The notes under the pieces were generated by a model. It saw nothing but the letters and a program-made list of their open reading frames with translations, did no database searches and had not been told where the DNA came from. Position numbers and translations under genes: made by a program. A stretch of DNA of 9,650 nucleotides, from the NCBI GenBank assembly GCA_014379915.1, contig JACMKV010000264.1, forward strand, positions 1-9,650, in the 5' to 3' direction. This document shows, piece by piece, positions 1-6,398 of the stretch. Numbering within the stretch: position 1 is the stretch's first letter; each line of letters begins with the position of its first letter. The DNA is from Burkholderiales bacterium (GTDB taxonomy: Bacteria; Pseudomonadota; Gammaproteobacteria; Burkholderiales; JACMKV01).

Positions 1-11
1 ATTCTCTTCAC

Positions 12-383
12 ATGAACGAAAACTGGCTGGGCAAGGTTAACTGGACGCAAAACGGCCTGGTTCCGGCGATCGCGCAGGAAGCCGGCAGCAACAAGGTGCT
101 GATGCTGGCATGGATGAACCGCGATGCGCTGAAGCGCACCGTCGAAACCGGCGAAGCGGTTTACTGGTCGCGCTCGCGCCGGAAGCTTTGGCGCAAGGGC
201 GAAACCTCGGGCCACATCCAGAAAGTCAGGGAAATCCGGCTCGATTGCGACGAAGACGCAATTCTGCTGATCGTCGAACAAGTCGGCGGCATCGCTTGTC
301 ATACCGGTCGGCACAACTGCTTTTTTCAGAAACTGGAAAACGACGTCTGGATCAATACCGACCCGGCTTTCAAACTGCCATGA
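12..383 (+). CDS. hisI: Phosphoribosyl-AMP cyclohydrolase
   Basis: This cytosolic enzyme opens the purine ring of phosphoribosyl-AMP in the third step of histidine biosynthesis. The protein is 123 residues, a normal length for the stand-alone form. Visible family signatures are the WSRSRRKLWRKGETSGH block (residues 52-68), the metal-binding DCDEDA (78-83, with Asp78, Asp80, Asp82 and Cys79) and GGIACHTGRHNCFF (92-105). Cys96 and Cys103, with Cys79, are the expected zinc ligands. The ATG at 12 is followed directly by an A, so a frame ending ATT CTC TTC ACA TGA at 13-15 would overlap it as ATGA. An upstream gene (hisF would be usual) probably ends there, but 12 bases cannot identify it. The 3' end overlaps hisE as ATGA, which suggests translational coupling. 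Identification is firm. Confidence 0.97.
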   Translation: MNENWLGKVNWTQNGLVPAIAQEAGSNKVLMLAWMNRDALKRTVETGEAVYWSRSRRKLWRKGETSGHIQKVREIRLDCDEDAILLIVEQVGGIACHTGRHNCFFQKLENDVWINTDPAFKLP

Positions 384-715
384 AAGTGGGCGGCGATGAC
401 GGTGAAATTTTGACTCGGCTGGCGCAGACTTTGAACGCGCGCAAGGGCGCCGATCCGAAGCTTTCCTATACGGCGAAACTGTTTGCTGCCGGCGAAGATA
501 CCATTCTGAAAAAAATCGCCGAGGAGGCTGCCGAGACGCTGCTAGCGTCAAAAGACGGTGATAGATTCCACGTCGTTCGCGAAGTTGCGGATCTCTGGTT
601 TCATTGCCTGGTGCTGCTGGCGTATCACAACATCGGTCCGAATGAAGTTCTCAGTGAGCTAGCCCGACGCGAAGGGCTGTCGGGCATAGAGGAAAAAAAG
701 GCCAGGGAAAGCTGA
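380..715 (+). CDS. hisE: Phosphoribosyl-ATP pyrophosphatase
   Basis: It hydrolyses phosphoribosyl-ATP to phosphoribosyl-AMP and pyrophosphate, the second step of histidine synthesis, and so feeds the enzyme encoded just upstream. The 111-residue product is the stand-alone betaproteobacterial form rather than a HisI-HisE fusion. It shows the all-alpha MazG-like metal site EExxE...ExxD as Glu48, Glu49, Glu52 and Glu68, Asp71, in the context KKIAEEAAETLLASKDGD and REVADLWFHCLVLL. The start was chosen at the ATG that overlaps the hisI stop (ATGA, 380-383). A much longer open frame upstream in this phase is only a shadow of hisI. The stop shares one base with the hinT start (TGATG at 713-717). Confidence 0.95.
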   Translation: MKVGGDDGEILTRLAQTLNARKGADPKLSYTAKLFAAGEDTILKKIAEEAAETLLASKDGDRFHVVREVADLWFHCLVLLAYHNIGPNEVLSELARREGLSGIEEKKARES

Positions 716-1071
716 TGGAAAACTGCATTTTCTGCAAAATCGTGCGCGGCGAGATTCCGAGCAAAAAGGTTTTCGAGGACGACGATGTGCTGGCGTTCCA
801 CGATGTCCAGCCGGTTGCGCCGGTGCATTTCATGTTGATCCCGAAACGTCATGTCGATTCGCTTGCCAGCGTCGACGAATCGCATCAACAGGTTTTAGGC
901 AAAATCATGGCATTAACCGGCAAGCTGGCGCGCGAACAAGGTTCACCGGAAGGTTTCCGCACCATCATCAACACTGGCCGCATTGCCCGGCAGGACGTCG
1001 CGCATTTGCATGTGCACGTGATCGGCGGCGCGGATGTGCTGCCGCCTATGCTGGTCAAGCATAAGGAGTAA
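715..1071 (+). CDS. hinT: HIT-family purine nucleoside phosphoramidase
   Basis: A histidine-triad hydrolase of the HinT/HINT1 branch, which cleaves AMP-lysine and other purine nucleoside phosphoramidates in the cytosol. The product is 118 residues, typical for the family. The triad HLHVHVIGG is at residues 97-105 (His97, His99, His101, with His99 the expected nucleophile). The N-terminal CIFCKIVRGEIPSKKVFEDD (4-23) and the NTG at 86-88 before the triad are family hallmarks. The start codon overlaps the hisE stop by one base, so it is probably translated from the his transcript. A hinT homologue between hisE and tatA is a common betaproteobacterial arrangement, but no direct link to histidine synthesis is implied. 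Confidence 0.94.
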   Translation: MENCIFCKIVRGEIPSKKVFEDDDVLAFHDVQPVAPVHFMLIPKRHVDSLASVDESHQQVLGKIMALTGKLAREQGSPEGFRTIINTGRIARQDVAHLHVHVIGGADVLPPMLVKHKE

Positions 1072-1075
1072 AGGC

Positions 1076-1291
1076 ATGGGTTCGTTCAGTATCTGGCATT
1101 GGCTAATCGTTTTGCTGGTCGTGCTGTTGATCTTCGGCACCAAGAAGCTGCGCAATATGGGCAGCGATCTCGGCGGCGCCGTCAAGGGTTTCAAGGAAGG
1201 CATGCGCGAGTCGGAAAAAACGCCGACGATCGAAAACACCGCGAGCGGCCAGACCATCGACGCCGAAGTGAAAGAAAGAAGCAAAACCTAG
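1076..1291 (+). CDS. tatA: Sec-independent translocase pore protein TatA
   Basis: TatA is the multi-copy component that forms the protein-conducting assembly for folded, twin-arginine-tagged proteins in the cytoplasmic membrane. The 71-residue product has one N-terminal membrane helix (about residues 6-20, IWHWLIVLLVVLLIF), the conserved FGTKKL hinge (20-25) and an amphipathic helix (about 26-44, DLGGAVKGFKEG), then a charged tail. The ATG at 1076 was chosen because a good Shine-Dalgarno sequence, GGAG at 1065-1068, lies 7 bases upstream, overlapping the end of hinT. Open frame upstream of it lies inside hinT. It is followed by tatB after 64 bases. Confidence 0.95.
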   Translation: MGSFSIWHWLIVLLVVLLIFGTKKLRNMGSDLGGAVKGFKEGMRESEKTPTIENTASGQTIDAEVKERSKT

Positions 1292-1311
1292 CGCGCCGGC
1301 CGTTCGATGCT

Positions 1312-1333
1312 GAGCGGCGCTGCCTTTCCGCTC
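1312..1333 (+). other. Short inverted repeat between tatA and tatB
   Basis: GAGCGG (1312-1317) pairs perfectly with CCGCTC (1328-1333) across a 10-base loop in the 64-base tatA-tatB gap. No run of T follows, so it is not a standard intrinsic terminator. It could be an RNA-processing or attenuation hairpin, but a 6-bp stem in GC-rich DNA can arise by chance. Confidence 0.25.
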
Positions 1334-1355
1334 GCGCTACTGTTCAACTTCCCTC

Positions 1356-1778
1356 ATGTTCGACATCGGCTTCTCCGAACTGATGGTAATCGCCGTCGTG
1401 GCGCTGATCGTGATCGGACCGGAACGCCTGCCCAGGGTTACCCGCACGCTCGGTCATCTGGTTGGCCGCATGCAGCGCTACGTCTCCGACGTCAAAGCCG
1501 ATATCAGCCGCGAAATCGATCTGGAAGAGCTGCGCAAGCTGCAATCGTCGGCGCGCGAGGCGGCACGCACGTTCGAACAATCGGTCCATCGCGGCGTCGA
1601 CGAAACCGAGGCCGGACTCAAGGCGATCGCCGAAGACGACAAGCCGAGCCCATCGACTGCTGGCCGGGATCCGGGCGTACCGAATGCCGCGCAGCTCGAT
1701 TTGTCGTTAGACGCATCAGAAGTGTCGCCGAACGATTCCCTGCCTCAAACAGACGCGGCACAGCCGGTGCGCCGATGA
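1356..1778 (+). CDS. tatB: Sec-independent translocase receptor subunit TatB
   Basis: TatB forms the substrate-receptor complex with TatC. The 140-residue protein begins MFDIGFSELM and has a single membrane helix (about residues 7-20). The TatB-specific GPERLPR (21-27) follows, where TatA has FGTKKL. Next come a long amphipathic/coiled stretch (about 28-80) and a low-complexity tail rich in Asp, Ser and Pro. The length and GPERLPR separate it clearly from TatA. No strong Shine-Dalgarno sequence precedes the ATG (CTTCCCTC). The stop overlaps the tatC start as ATGA at 1775-1778. Confidence 0.95.
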   Translation: MFDIGFSELMVIAVVALIVIGPERLPRVTRTLGHLVGRMQRYVSDVKADISREIDLEELRKLQSSAREAARTFEQSVHRGVDETEAGLKAIAEDDKPSPSTAGRDPGVPNAAQLDLSLDASEVSPNDSLPQTDAAQPVRR

Positions 1779-2518
1779 GCGTGCAAGACACATTCATGTC
1801 CCATCTGGTGGAGCTGCGCGATCGCCTGCTGCGCGCCATCCTCGCTGTCGTCATCATTTTCCTGTGCCTGTTCGCCTGGGCGCGCGATATCTATAACCTG
1901 CTCGCCCAACCGATGCTGGCCGCGCTGCCGGCGGGCGGGCAAATGATCGCGACCGATGTCGTCGGCGTGTTCCTGGTACCGGTCAAAGTGACGTTAATGA
2001 CCGCTTTTCTCGTCGCTTTGCCCTACGTGCTTTACCAGTTTTGGGCGTTTGTCGCGCCGGGGCTATACGTGCACGAGAAAAAACTCATGGTGCCGCTGAT
2101 CTTTGCCAGCACCATGTTGTTCCTGTGCGGCATGGCGTTTGCATTTTTTTTCGTATTTCCGGTCGTGTTCGATTTCATGAGCCGCGTAGCACCCCAGGGC
2201 GTCGCGTGGATGACCGACATCGAGAAGTACTGGAGCTTCGTGATTACGACTTTCATGGCTTTCGGGCTGACTTTCGAAGTACCGATTGCCGTGATCCTGC
2301 TGGTCAAAATGAATGTTGTCAGCATCGCCAAGCTGAAAGAAGTGCGCCCTTATGTCGTCGTTGGCGCTTTCGTGGTCGGCGCTATCTTCACGCCGCCCGA
2401 CGTAATATCGCAGCTGATGCTTGCGCTGCCTTTGTGGCTGCTTTATGAGCTGGGGATTTTGATCGCTGGTTTGATGATAAGACCGCCGAACAGGGCTCTT
2501 GAAAACCTGGAGAAGTAG
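1775..2518 (+). CDS. tatC: Sec-independent translocase core subunit TatC
   Basis: TatC is the six-helix membrane protein that recognises the twin-arginine signal peptide. The product is 247 residues with six hydrophobic segments. Conserved features are HLVELRDRLL (10-19, Glu13), FVAPGLYVHEKK (92-103, Glu101), FGLTFEVPI (163-171, Glu168) and FTPPDVISQ (205-213, Asp209), which match the functionally important acidic positions of E. coli TatC. The start is the ATG overlapping the tatB stop. An alternative ATG seven codons in (1796) would also keep HLVELR, so the exact start is slightly uncertain. A run of eight T (2144-2151) encodes a Phe stretch and leaves the frame intact. The gene ends 77 bases from the convergent HtrA-type gene. 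Confidence 0.96.
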   Translation: MSVQDTFMSHLVELRDRLLRAILAVVIIFLCLFAWARDIYNLLAQPMLAALPAGGQMIATDVVGVFLVPVKVTLMTAFLVALPYVLYQFWAFVAPGLYVHEKKLMVPLIFASTMLFLCGMAFAFFFVFPVVFDFMSRVAPQGVAWMTDIEKYWSFVITTFMAFGLTFEVPIAVILLVKMNVVSIAKLKEVRPYVVVGAFVVGAIFTPPDVISQLMLALPLWLLYELGILIAGLMIRPPNRALENLEK

Positions 2519-2595
2519 CGCGCGCGAAAAGTTGTCGTGACCTGGCAGCTCGGCGATTCACGGGAAGCTAACAAGAGCGCGATGTCAGCGATTTT

Positions 2596-3759
2596 CTATT
2601 CCGGACGACGCGATACCTGTTGCGGCCGTTTGCCGACTTCGACGTGCACGGTTCGGCGGTTGCGTTCCCGTGCGATCTCCACGGTTGCTTCGACGCCCGG
2701 CTGAAGAACAGCGATCAGATTAAGCATGCTGGTCGAATCGGTGACGGATTTGCCATCGACCGAAAGCAAAATATCCCCCGGCTTGATGCCAGCCTTATCG
2801 GCCGGGCCGCCGCGCAGCACGCCCGAGATCAGCACTCCCTCGGTATTCGGCAGTTTGAACGATTCGGCCAGATCGGCAGTCAGCTCCTGCGCTTCCACGC
2901 CTATCCAGCCGCGCGTGACACCGCCGGTTTCAACGATCTGCTCCATCACCTGCCTCGCCAGGCTGACCGGGATCGCGAAGCCAATGCCGAGCGATCCACC
3001 GGTCTGCGAAAAAATGGCCGTGTTAATGCCGATCAGATTGCCGGAAATGTCGATCAGCGCGCCGCCTGAATTGCCCGGATTGATCGCCGCATCGGTCTGA
3101 ATGAAATTCTCGAACGTGTTGATGCCGAGGTGATCGCGGCGCAGGGCGCTGACGATACCCATGGTCACTGTCTGGCCGACACCGAACGGATTGCCGATCG
3201 CCAGCACCACATCGCCGACACCTGCACGCTCGGATTGACCGAAGGTGATCGCCGGCAAATCGGCAATGTCCACTTGCAGCACGGCAAGGTCGGTCTCCGG
3301 GTCTGAGCCTACGATGCGAGCCTGAGCTTTACGGCCATCGGACAACGCGACTTCGATCTCGTCGCCGGAAGCAACCACGTGATGATTGGTCAGGATCAGC
3401 CCTTGCGAACTGACGATCACCCCTGACCCGAGACTGGCCCGCTTCTGATTCATTTCCGGCCGGTCGCCAAAGAAATGGCGGAACAGCGGGTCATTCATCA
3501 ACGGGTTTTGCGGCTGCTTGACGGCAGTCGTCGTAAAAATATTGACGACCGAGGGCATTGCCTTGGTTACCGCGCCGCTGAAAGTCGTCACGGTTTTTTG
3601 CGCGGCGACCGGGTCGGTCGCTGGCGCCTCCTTGAACAGCACAACATTGCCGCCTCGCCCTTTCCACGGCAGCAAATCCGGCCGCAACGTAGAAACGACA
3701 AACAGAACGGCGAGACTCAGAGTCGCCGTCTGCGCAAAAATGAGCCATAGCTTGCGCAT
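2596..3759 (-). CDS. HtrA-family (DegS/AlgW/DegQ-like) serine endopeptidase, one PDZ domain
   Basis: A periplasmic quality-control protease of the trypsin-like S1C family, 387 residues from the chosen start. Residues 4-23 form a hydrophobic helix without an obvious cleavage site, so it is probably a membrane anchor. The protease domain spans about 60-270 with the triad His127 (LTNHHVV), Asp157 (DPETDLAVLQV) and Ser231 (NPGNSGGAL). One PDZ domain lies at about 283-375 (GWIGVEAQEL, GPADKAGIKPGDILLSVDG). One PDZ plus an anchor resembles DegS/AlgW rather than two-PDZ DegP, so a role in envelope-stress signalling is possible but not shown. The frame stays open upstream to an ATG at 3840, but those 27 extra residues look non-protein-like and would begin beside a TATAAT at 3849-3854, so I prefer the ATG at 3759. 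Confidence 0.9.
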   Translation of the reverse strand: MRKLWLIFAQTATLSLAVLFVVSTLRPDLLPWKGRGGNVVLFKEAPATDPVAAQKTVTTFSGAVTKAMPSVVNIFTTTAVKQPQNPLMNDPLFRHFFGDRPEMNQKRASLGSGVIVSSQGLILTNHHVVASGDEIEVALSDGRKAQARIVGSDPETDLAVLQVDIADLPAITFGQSERAGVGDVVLAIGNPFGVGQTVTMGIVSALRRDHLGINTFENFIQTDAAINPGNSGGALIDISGNLIGINTAIFSQTGGSLGIGFAIPVSLARQVMEQIVETGGVTRGWIGVEAQELTADLAESFKLPNTEGVLISGVLRGGPADKAGIKPGDILLSVDGKSVTDSTSMLNLIAVLQPGVEATVEIARERNRRTVHVEVGKRPQQVSRRPE

Positions 3760-3848
3760 CGATGAAGTCGGGGATTGGATGGTTTGCGTAGCGATGCAAA
3801 GTCGCCACGGACCCCGGAAATTTGGAGACCGCGGAAACAATCGACGTC

Positions 3849-3854
3849 ATTATA
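3849..3854 (-). promoter_or_regulatory. Candidate -10 box for the HtrA-type protease gene
   Basis: A perfect TATAAT reads on the - strand at 3854 to 3849 (GCTATAATGACG). No good -35 is seen at 16-18 bases; the best hexamer matches about 3 of 6. Transcription would start near 3842, giving an 80-base leader before the ATG at 3759. This also argues against the ATG at 3840. The mscL gene lies upstream on the same strand, so read-through is a second possible source of transcript. Confidence 0.4.
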
Positions 3855-3951
3855 GCGCACCCGGCATTGCCGTCCGACGACAAGCCGCAATGCAAAGGTT
3901 TAAGCAGGATTTGGTCGAACTAAAGTAGTCTGGCTACAACGATCCTTCGAT

Positions 3952-4365
3952 TCATCTTTTCAGCGAATCACGAATTTCACGCAACAACATTACCTCTTCG
4001 GGAGGCGCTGGCGCCGCAGTTGCCGGTTTTTCCCTTTTCAACCGGTTAATTTGCTTGATCGCGAAAAAGATCGCCAGCGCGATGATCAGAAAATCGATAA
4101 TGGAATTGATAAACAACCCGTAATTGATAGTCGCCACCCCTGCCGCTTTGGCTTCAGCGAGCGTATCGACCGGAACACTCGATAGATTGATGAAAAGATT
4201 GCTGAAATCGAGTCCGCCCAGAAGCTTACCGATCGGCGGCATCAGAATGTCGTTGACAAAGGAAGTGACGATTTTGCCGAAGGCGGCGCCAATCACAATG
4301 CCGACCGCGAGGTCGACAACGTTGCCCTTTACCGCAAATTCCTTGAATTCTGCTACGAAACTCAT
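3952..4365 (-). CDS. mscL: Large-conductance mechanosensitive channel MscL
   Basis: MscL is a homopentameric inner-membrane pore that opens under membrane tension to release solutes during osmotic downshock. The 137-residue protein has the family N terminus (MSFVAEFKEFAVKGNVVDLA), a pore-lining TM1 of about 15-45 with the GIVIGAAFGKIV glycine/alanine face, a periplasmic loop (about 46-80) and TM2 (about 84-104). A charged cytoplasmic helix ends MLLREIRDSLKR. The start is fixed by a strong ribosome binding site, GGAGGAGG, just upstream (complement of 4369-4376). It is divergent from petA and 192 bases upstream of the HtrA-type gene on the same strand. Confidence 0.97.
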   Translation of the reverse strand: MSFVAEFKEFAVKGNVVDLAVGIVIGAAFGKIVTSFVNDILMPPIGKLLGGLDFSNLFINLSSVPVDTLAEAKAAGVATINYGLFINSIIDFLIIALAIFFAIKQINRLKREKPATAAPAPPEEVMLLREIRDSLKR

Positions 4366-4415
4366 TTTCCTCCTCCACCCGGATTTTGTTACGCCATTCT
4401 TCTTGCGGTAAGTAC

Positions 4416-4444
4416 ATGATATAGAGCGCGATTCAGGTATTCAA
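4416..4444 (-). promoter_or_regulatory. Predicted sigma-70-type promoter of mscL
   Basis: On the - strand, TTGAAT (complement of 4439-4444; 4 of 6 consensus matches) is separated by exactly 17 bases from TATCAT (complement of 4416-4421; 5 of 6 matches). The start of transcription would fall near 4409, about 44 bases before the mscL ATG. Spacing and position are good. It is a pattern match only. Confidence 0.5.
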
Positions 4445-4457
4445 GCGGCTGTCGCTG

Positions 4458-4486
4458 TTTAATCTTTATGGCATTGCCGGTATAAT
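4458..4486 (+). promoter_or_regulatory. Predicted promoter of the petABC operon
   Basis: A perfect -10 box TATAAT lies at 4481-4486, with a weak -35, TTTAAT at 4458-4463 (3 of 6), at 17-base spacing. Transcription would start near 4493, leaving about 29 bases before the first petA ATG. It lies in the 156-base divergent region shared with mscL. The weak -35 could mean activator dependence, but no operator was identified. Confidence 0.5.
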
Positions 4487-4512
4487 GTTCGGTTTTTATT
4501 CAGCTAACTTAG

Positions 4513-4566
4513 TCCGAGATCATGGAAGATCAGCCGAAATCCGAGATCATGGAAGATCAGCCGAAA
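4513..4566 (+). repeat. Perfect 27-bp tandem duplication over the petA start
   Basis: Positions 4513-4539 and 4540-4566 are identical, back to back, with no mismatch; the match ends exactly at both borders. Each unit begins TCCGAGATCATGGAAGATCA and ends GCCGAAA. It carries an ATG (4522 and 4549), the same nine bases before it, and two GATC sites. As 27 is nine codons, the copy keeps frame and encodes MEDQPK twice. Confidence 0.97.
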
Positions 4567-5154
4567 CCTCCGCCCGACAAGGCAAAACGGCGATTCCTCA
4601 CGATAGCCACCGGTATGGTAGGCGGTATCGCTGCAGTTGCTGTTGCTGCGCCGTTCGTCAGCAGCTTGATGCCGAGCGAACGCGCCAAGGCGGCGGGCGC
4701 GCCGGTGGAAGTCGATATCGGCAAAATCGAGCCGGGCATGATGATTTCCGTGGAATGGCGCGGCAGGCCAGTATGGATCGTCAACCGCACACCCGAAATG
4801 CTGGCGACTTTGCCGAAACTTGACGAACAGCTCGTCGATCCGCATTCGATGCAGCCTCTGCAACCCGACTACTGCCAGAACATTCACCGCTCGATCAAGC
4901 CGCAGTACCTCGTCGTGATCGGAATCTGCACGCATCTGGGCTGCTCGCCGACAGCGAAGCTGGAATCCGGCGATGAAAGTGCAATGGGCGCGACCTGGCC
5001 CGGCGGCTTTCTCTGTCCATGCCATGGCTCGACCTTCGATCTTGCGGGCCGCGTGTTCGAAGGCGTGCCGGCCCCGGTCAATCTCGAAGTGCCGCGATAC
5101 GCCTATTTGAGCGATACGCGCCTGTTGATTGGCGAAGACGCGAAGGGCGCCTGA
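4522..5154 (+). CDS. petA: Ubiquinol-cytochrome c reductase iron-sulfur (Rieske) subunit
   Basis: The Rieske subunit takes electrons from ubiquinol at the Qo site of the bc1 complex and passes them to cytochrome c1. The [2Fe-2S] ligands are in CTHLGC (Cys136, His138, with Cys141) and CPCHGS (Cys165, His168, with Cys167); Cys141 and Cys167 should form the stabilising disulfide. Numbering is from the first ATG (210 residues). The N terminus has a Tat-type signal-anchor, AKRRFLTIATG (21-31), then a hydrophobic helix (about 32-48) and the betaproteobacterial-looking PSERAKAAGAPVEVDIGK. A tandem duplication leaves two equivalent starts, 4522 and 4549; the second gives 201 residues. Neither has a strong Shine-Dalgarno sequence. 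The stop overlaps the petB start by one base. Confidence 0.96.
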   Translation: MEDQPKSEIMEDQPKPPPDKAKRRFLTIATGMVGGIAAVAVAAPFVSSLMPSERAKAAGAPVEVDIGKIEPGMMISVEWRGRPVWIVNRTPEMLATLPKLDEQLVDPHSMQPLQPDYCQNIHRSIKPQYLVVIGICTHLGCSPTAKLESGDESAMGATWPGGFLCPCHGSTFDLAGRVFEGVPAPVNLEVPRYAYLSDTRLLIGEDAKGA

Positions 5155-6398
5155 TGAGCAAACTGACCGGCTTGCTGAATTGGGTCGACGCACGCTTTCC
5201 GCTGAGCGCGAACTGGAAAGCGCACATGTCCGAATATTACGCGCCGAAAAATTTCAACTTCTGGTACTACTTCGGCTCGCTGGCATTGTTGGTGCTGGTC
5301 ATTCAGATCGTCACGGGTATTTTCCTGACGATGAGTTACAAGCCCGATGCGGCACAGGCATTCGCTTCGGTCGAATACATCATGCGCGACGTGCCATGGG
5401 GTTGGCTGATCCGCTACATGCATTCGACCGGCGCGTCGATGTTTTTCGTGGTCGTCTATCTGCACATGTTCCGCGGCTTGTTGTACGGCTCCTACCGCAA
5501 GCCGCGTGAGCTGATCTGGATCATCGGCATGCTGATCTATCTGACCTTGATGGCCGAGGCGTTCTTCGGCTATCTGCTGCCATGGGGCCAGATGTCGTAC
5601 TGGGGCGGGCAGGTGATCGTGAACCTGTTCGGCGCGATTCCGTTCATCGGCGAGGATTTATCGCTGTGGATCCGCGGCGACTACGTGGTGTCGGATGCGA
5701 CGTTGAACCGCTTTTTCGCGTTTCACGTCATCGCCTTGCCGCTGGTGCTGATCGTTCTGGTGGTCGCGCATATCCTGGCGCTGCACGAAGTCGGCTCGAA
5801 TAATCCGGACGGGATTGAAATCAAGGACAACAAGGACCCACAGACCGGCCATCCGAAAGACGGCATCGCCTTCCATCCGTATTACACAGTCAAGGATCTG
5901 GTCGGCGTCGTCGTGTTTCTGGCGCTGTTCAGCGCCATCATGTTCTTCGTACCGGAAATGGGCGGTTATTTCCTCGAGTACAACAACTTCATTCCAGCCG
6001 ACCCGCTGCATACGCCCGACCACATCGCGCCGATCTGGTATTTCACACCGTTCTATTCGATCCTGCGCGCCGTAACGTATCCGCTGTTCGGCATCGACGC
6101 CAAGTTTTGGGGCGTACTCGCGATGGGCGGCTCGGTAATGATCTTTTTCGCGCTGCCCTGGCTCGATCGCGGGCGCGTCAAGTCGATTCGTTATCGCGGC
6201 TGGATATTCAAGACTGCACTGACGATCTTCGTCATCAGCTTCATCGTGCTCGGCTATCTCGGCACGCTGGCGCCGACCAGGGCGACGACAATGCTGGTGC
6301 AGATCCTGGCGGTCATCTACTTCGCGTTCTTTATTCTGATGCCGTGGTATACCCGTATCGATCCGGTAAAGCCGGTGCCCGACCGGCTGCAGACGTGA
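5154..6398 (+). CDS. petB: Cytochrome b subunit of the bc1 complex
   Basis: This is the membrane core of ubiquinol-cytochrome c reductase, holding the two b hemes and both quinone sites. At 414 residues it is a full-length, unsplit cytochrome b with about eight membrane helices. Heme ligands are His90 and His104 (RYMHSTGAS...YLHMFRG) and His191 and His206 (FAFHVIAL...VVAHILALHEVGSNNP); the second pair is 15 residues apart. Other conserved elements are LLPWGQMSYWG (141-151) and the Qo loop PIWYFTPFYSILRA (293-306), where mitochondria and alphaproteobacteria have PEWY. The start ATG overlaps the petA stop (TGATG at 5152-5156). The end overlaps petC as GTGA. Confidence 0.97.
   Translation: MSKLTGLLNWVDARFPLSANWKAHMSEYYAPKNFNFWYYFGSLALLVLVIQIVTGIFLTMSYKPDAAQAFASVEYIMRDVPWGWLIRYMHSTGASMFFVVVYLHMFRGLLYGSYRKPRELIWIIGMLIYLTLMAEAFFGYLLPWGQMSYWGGQVIVNLFGAIPFIGEDLSLWIRGDYVVSDATLNRFFAFHVIALPLVLIVLVVAHILALHEVGSNNPDGIEIKDNKDPQTGHPKDGIAFHPYYTVKDLVGVVVFLALFSAIMFFVPEMGGYFLEYNNFIPADPLHTPDHIAPIWYFTPFYSILRAVTYPLFGIDAKFWGVLAMGGSVMIFFALPWLDRGRVKSIRYRGWIFKTALTIFVISFIVLGYLGTLAPTRATTMLVQILAVIYFAFFILMPWYTRIDPVKPVPDRLQT

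Noticed and set aside
110..379. N-terminal extension of hisE inside hisI
   Set aside because: The extra residues are Arg-rich shadow translation of hisI; the ATGA overlap at 380 gives a normal HisE length.
1307..1774. Long N-terminal extension of tatC through tatB
   Set aside because: It is shadow translation of tatB; family length and the ATGA overlap place the start at 1775.
2144..2151. Run of eight T in tatC as a possible programmed frameshift site
   Set aside because: It encodes a plausible Phe run in a membrane helix, and the zero frame gives a complete TatC; no alternative product is suggested.
2519..2595. Possible bidirectional terminator between tatC and the convergent protease gene
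   Set aside because: I found no stem with a following T-run on either strand; only scattered GC-rich pieces are present.
4504..5193. 229-residue - strand ORF opposite petA
   Set aside because: It is an antisense shadow of the Rieske gene, rich in His and Arg with no domain features.
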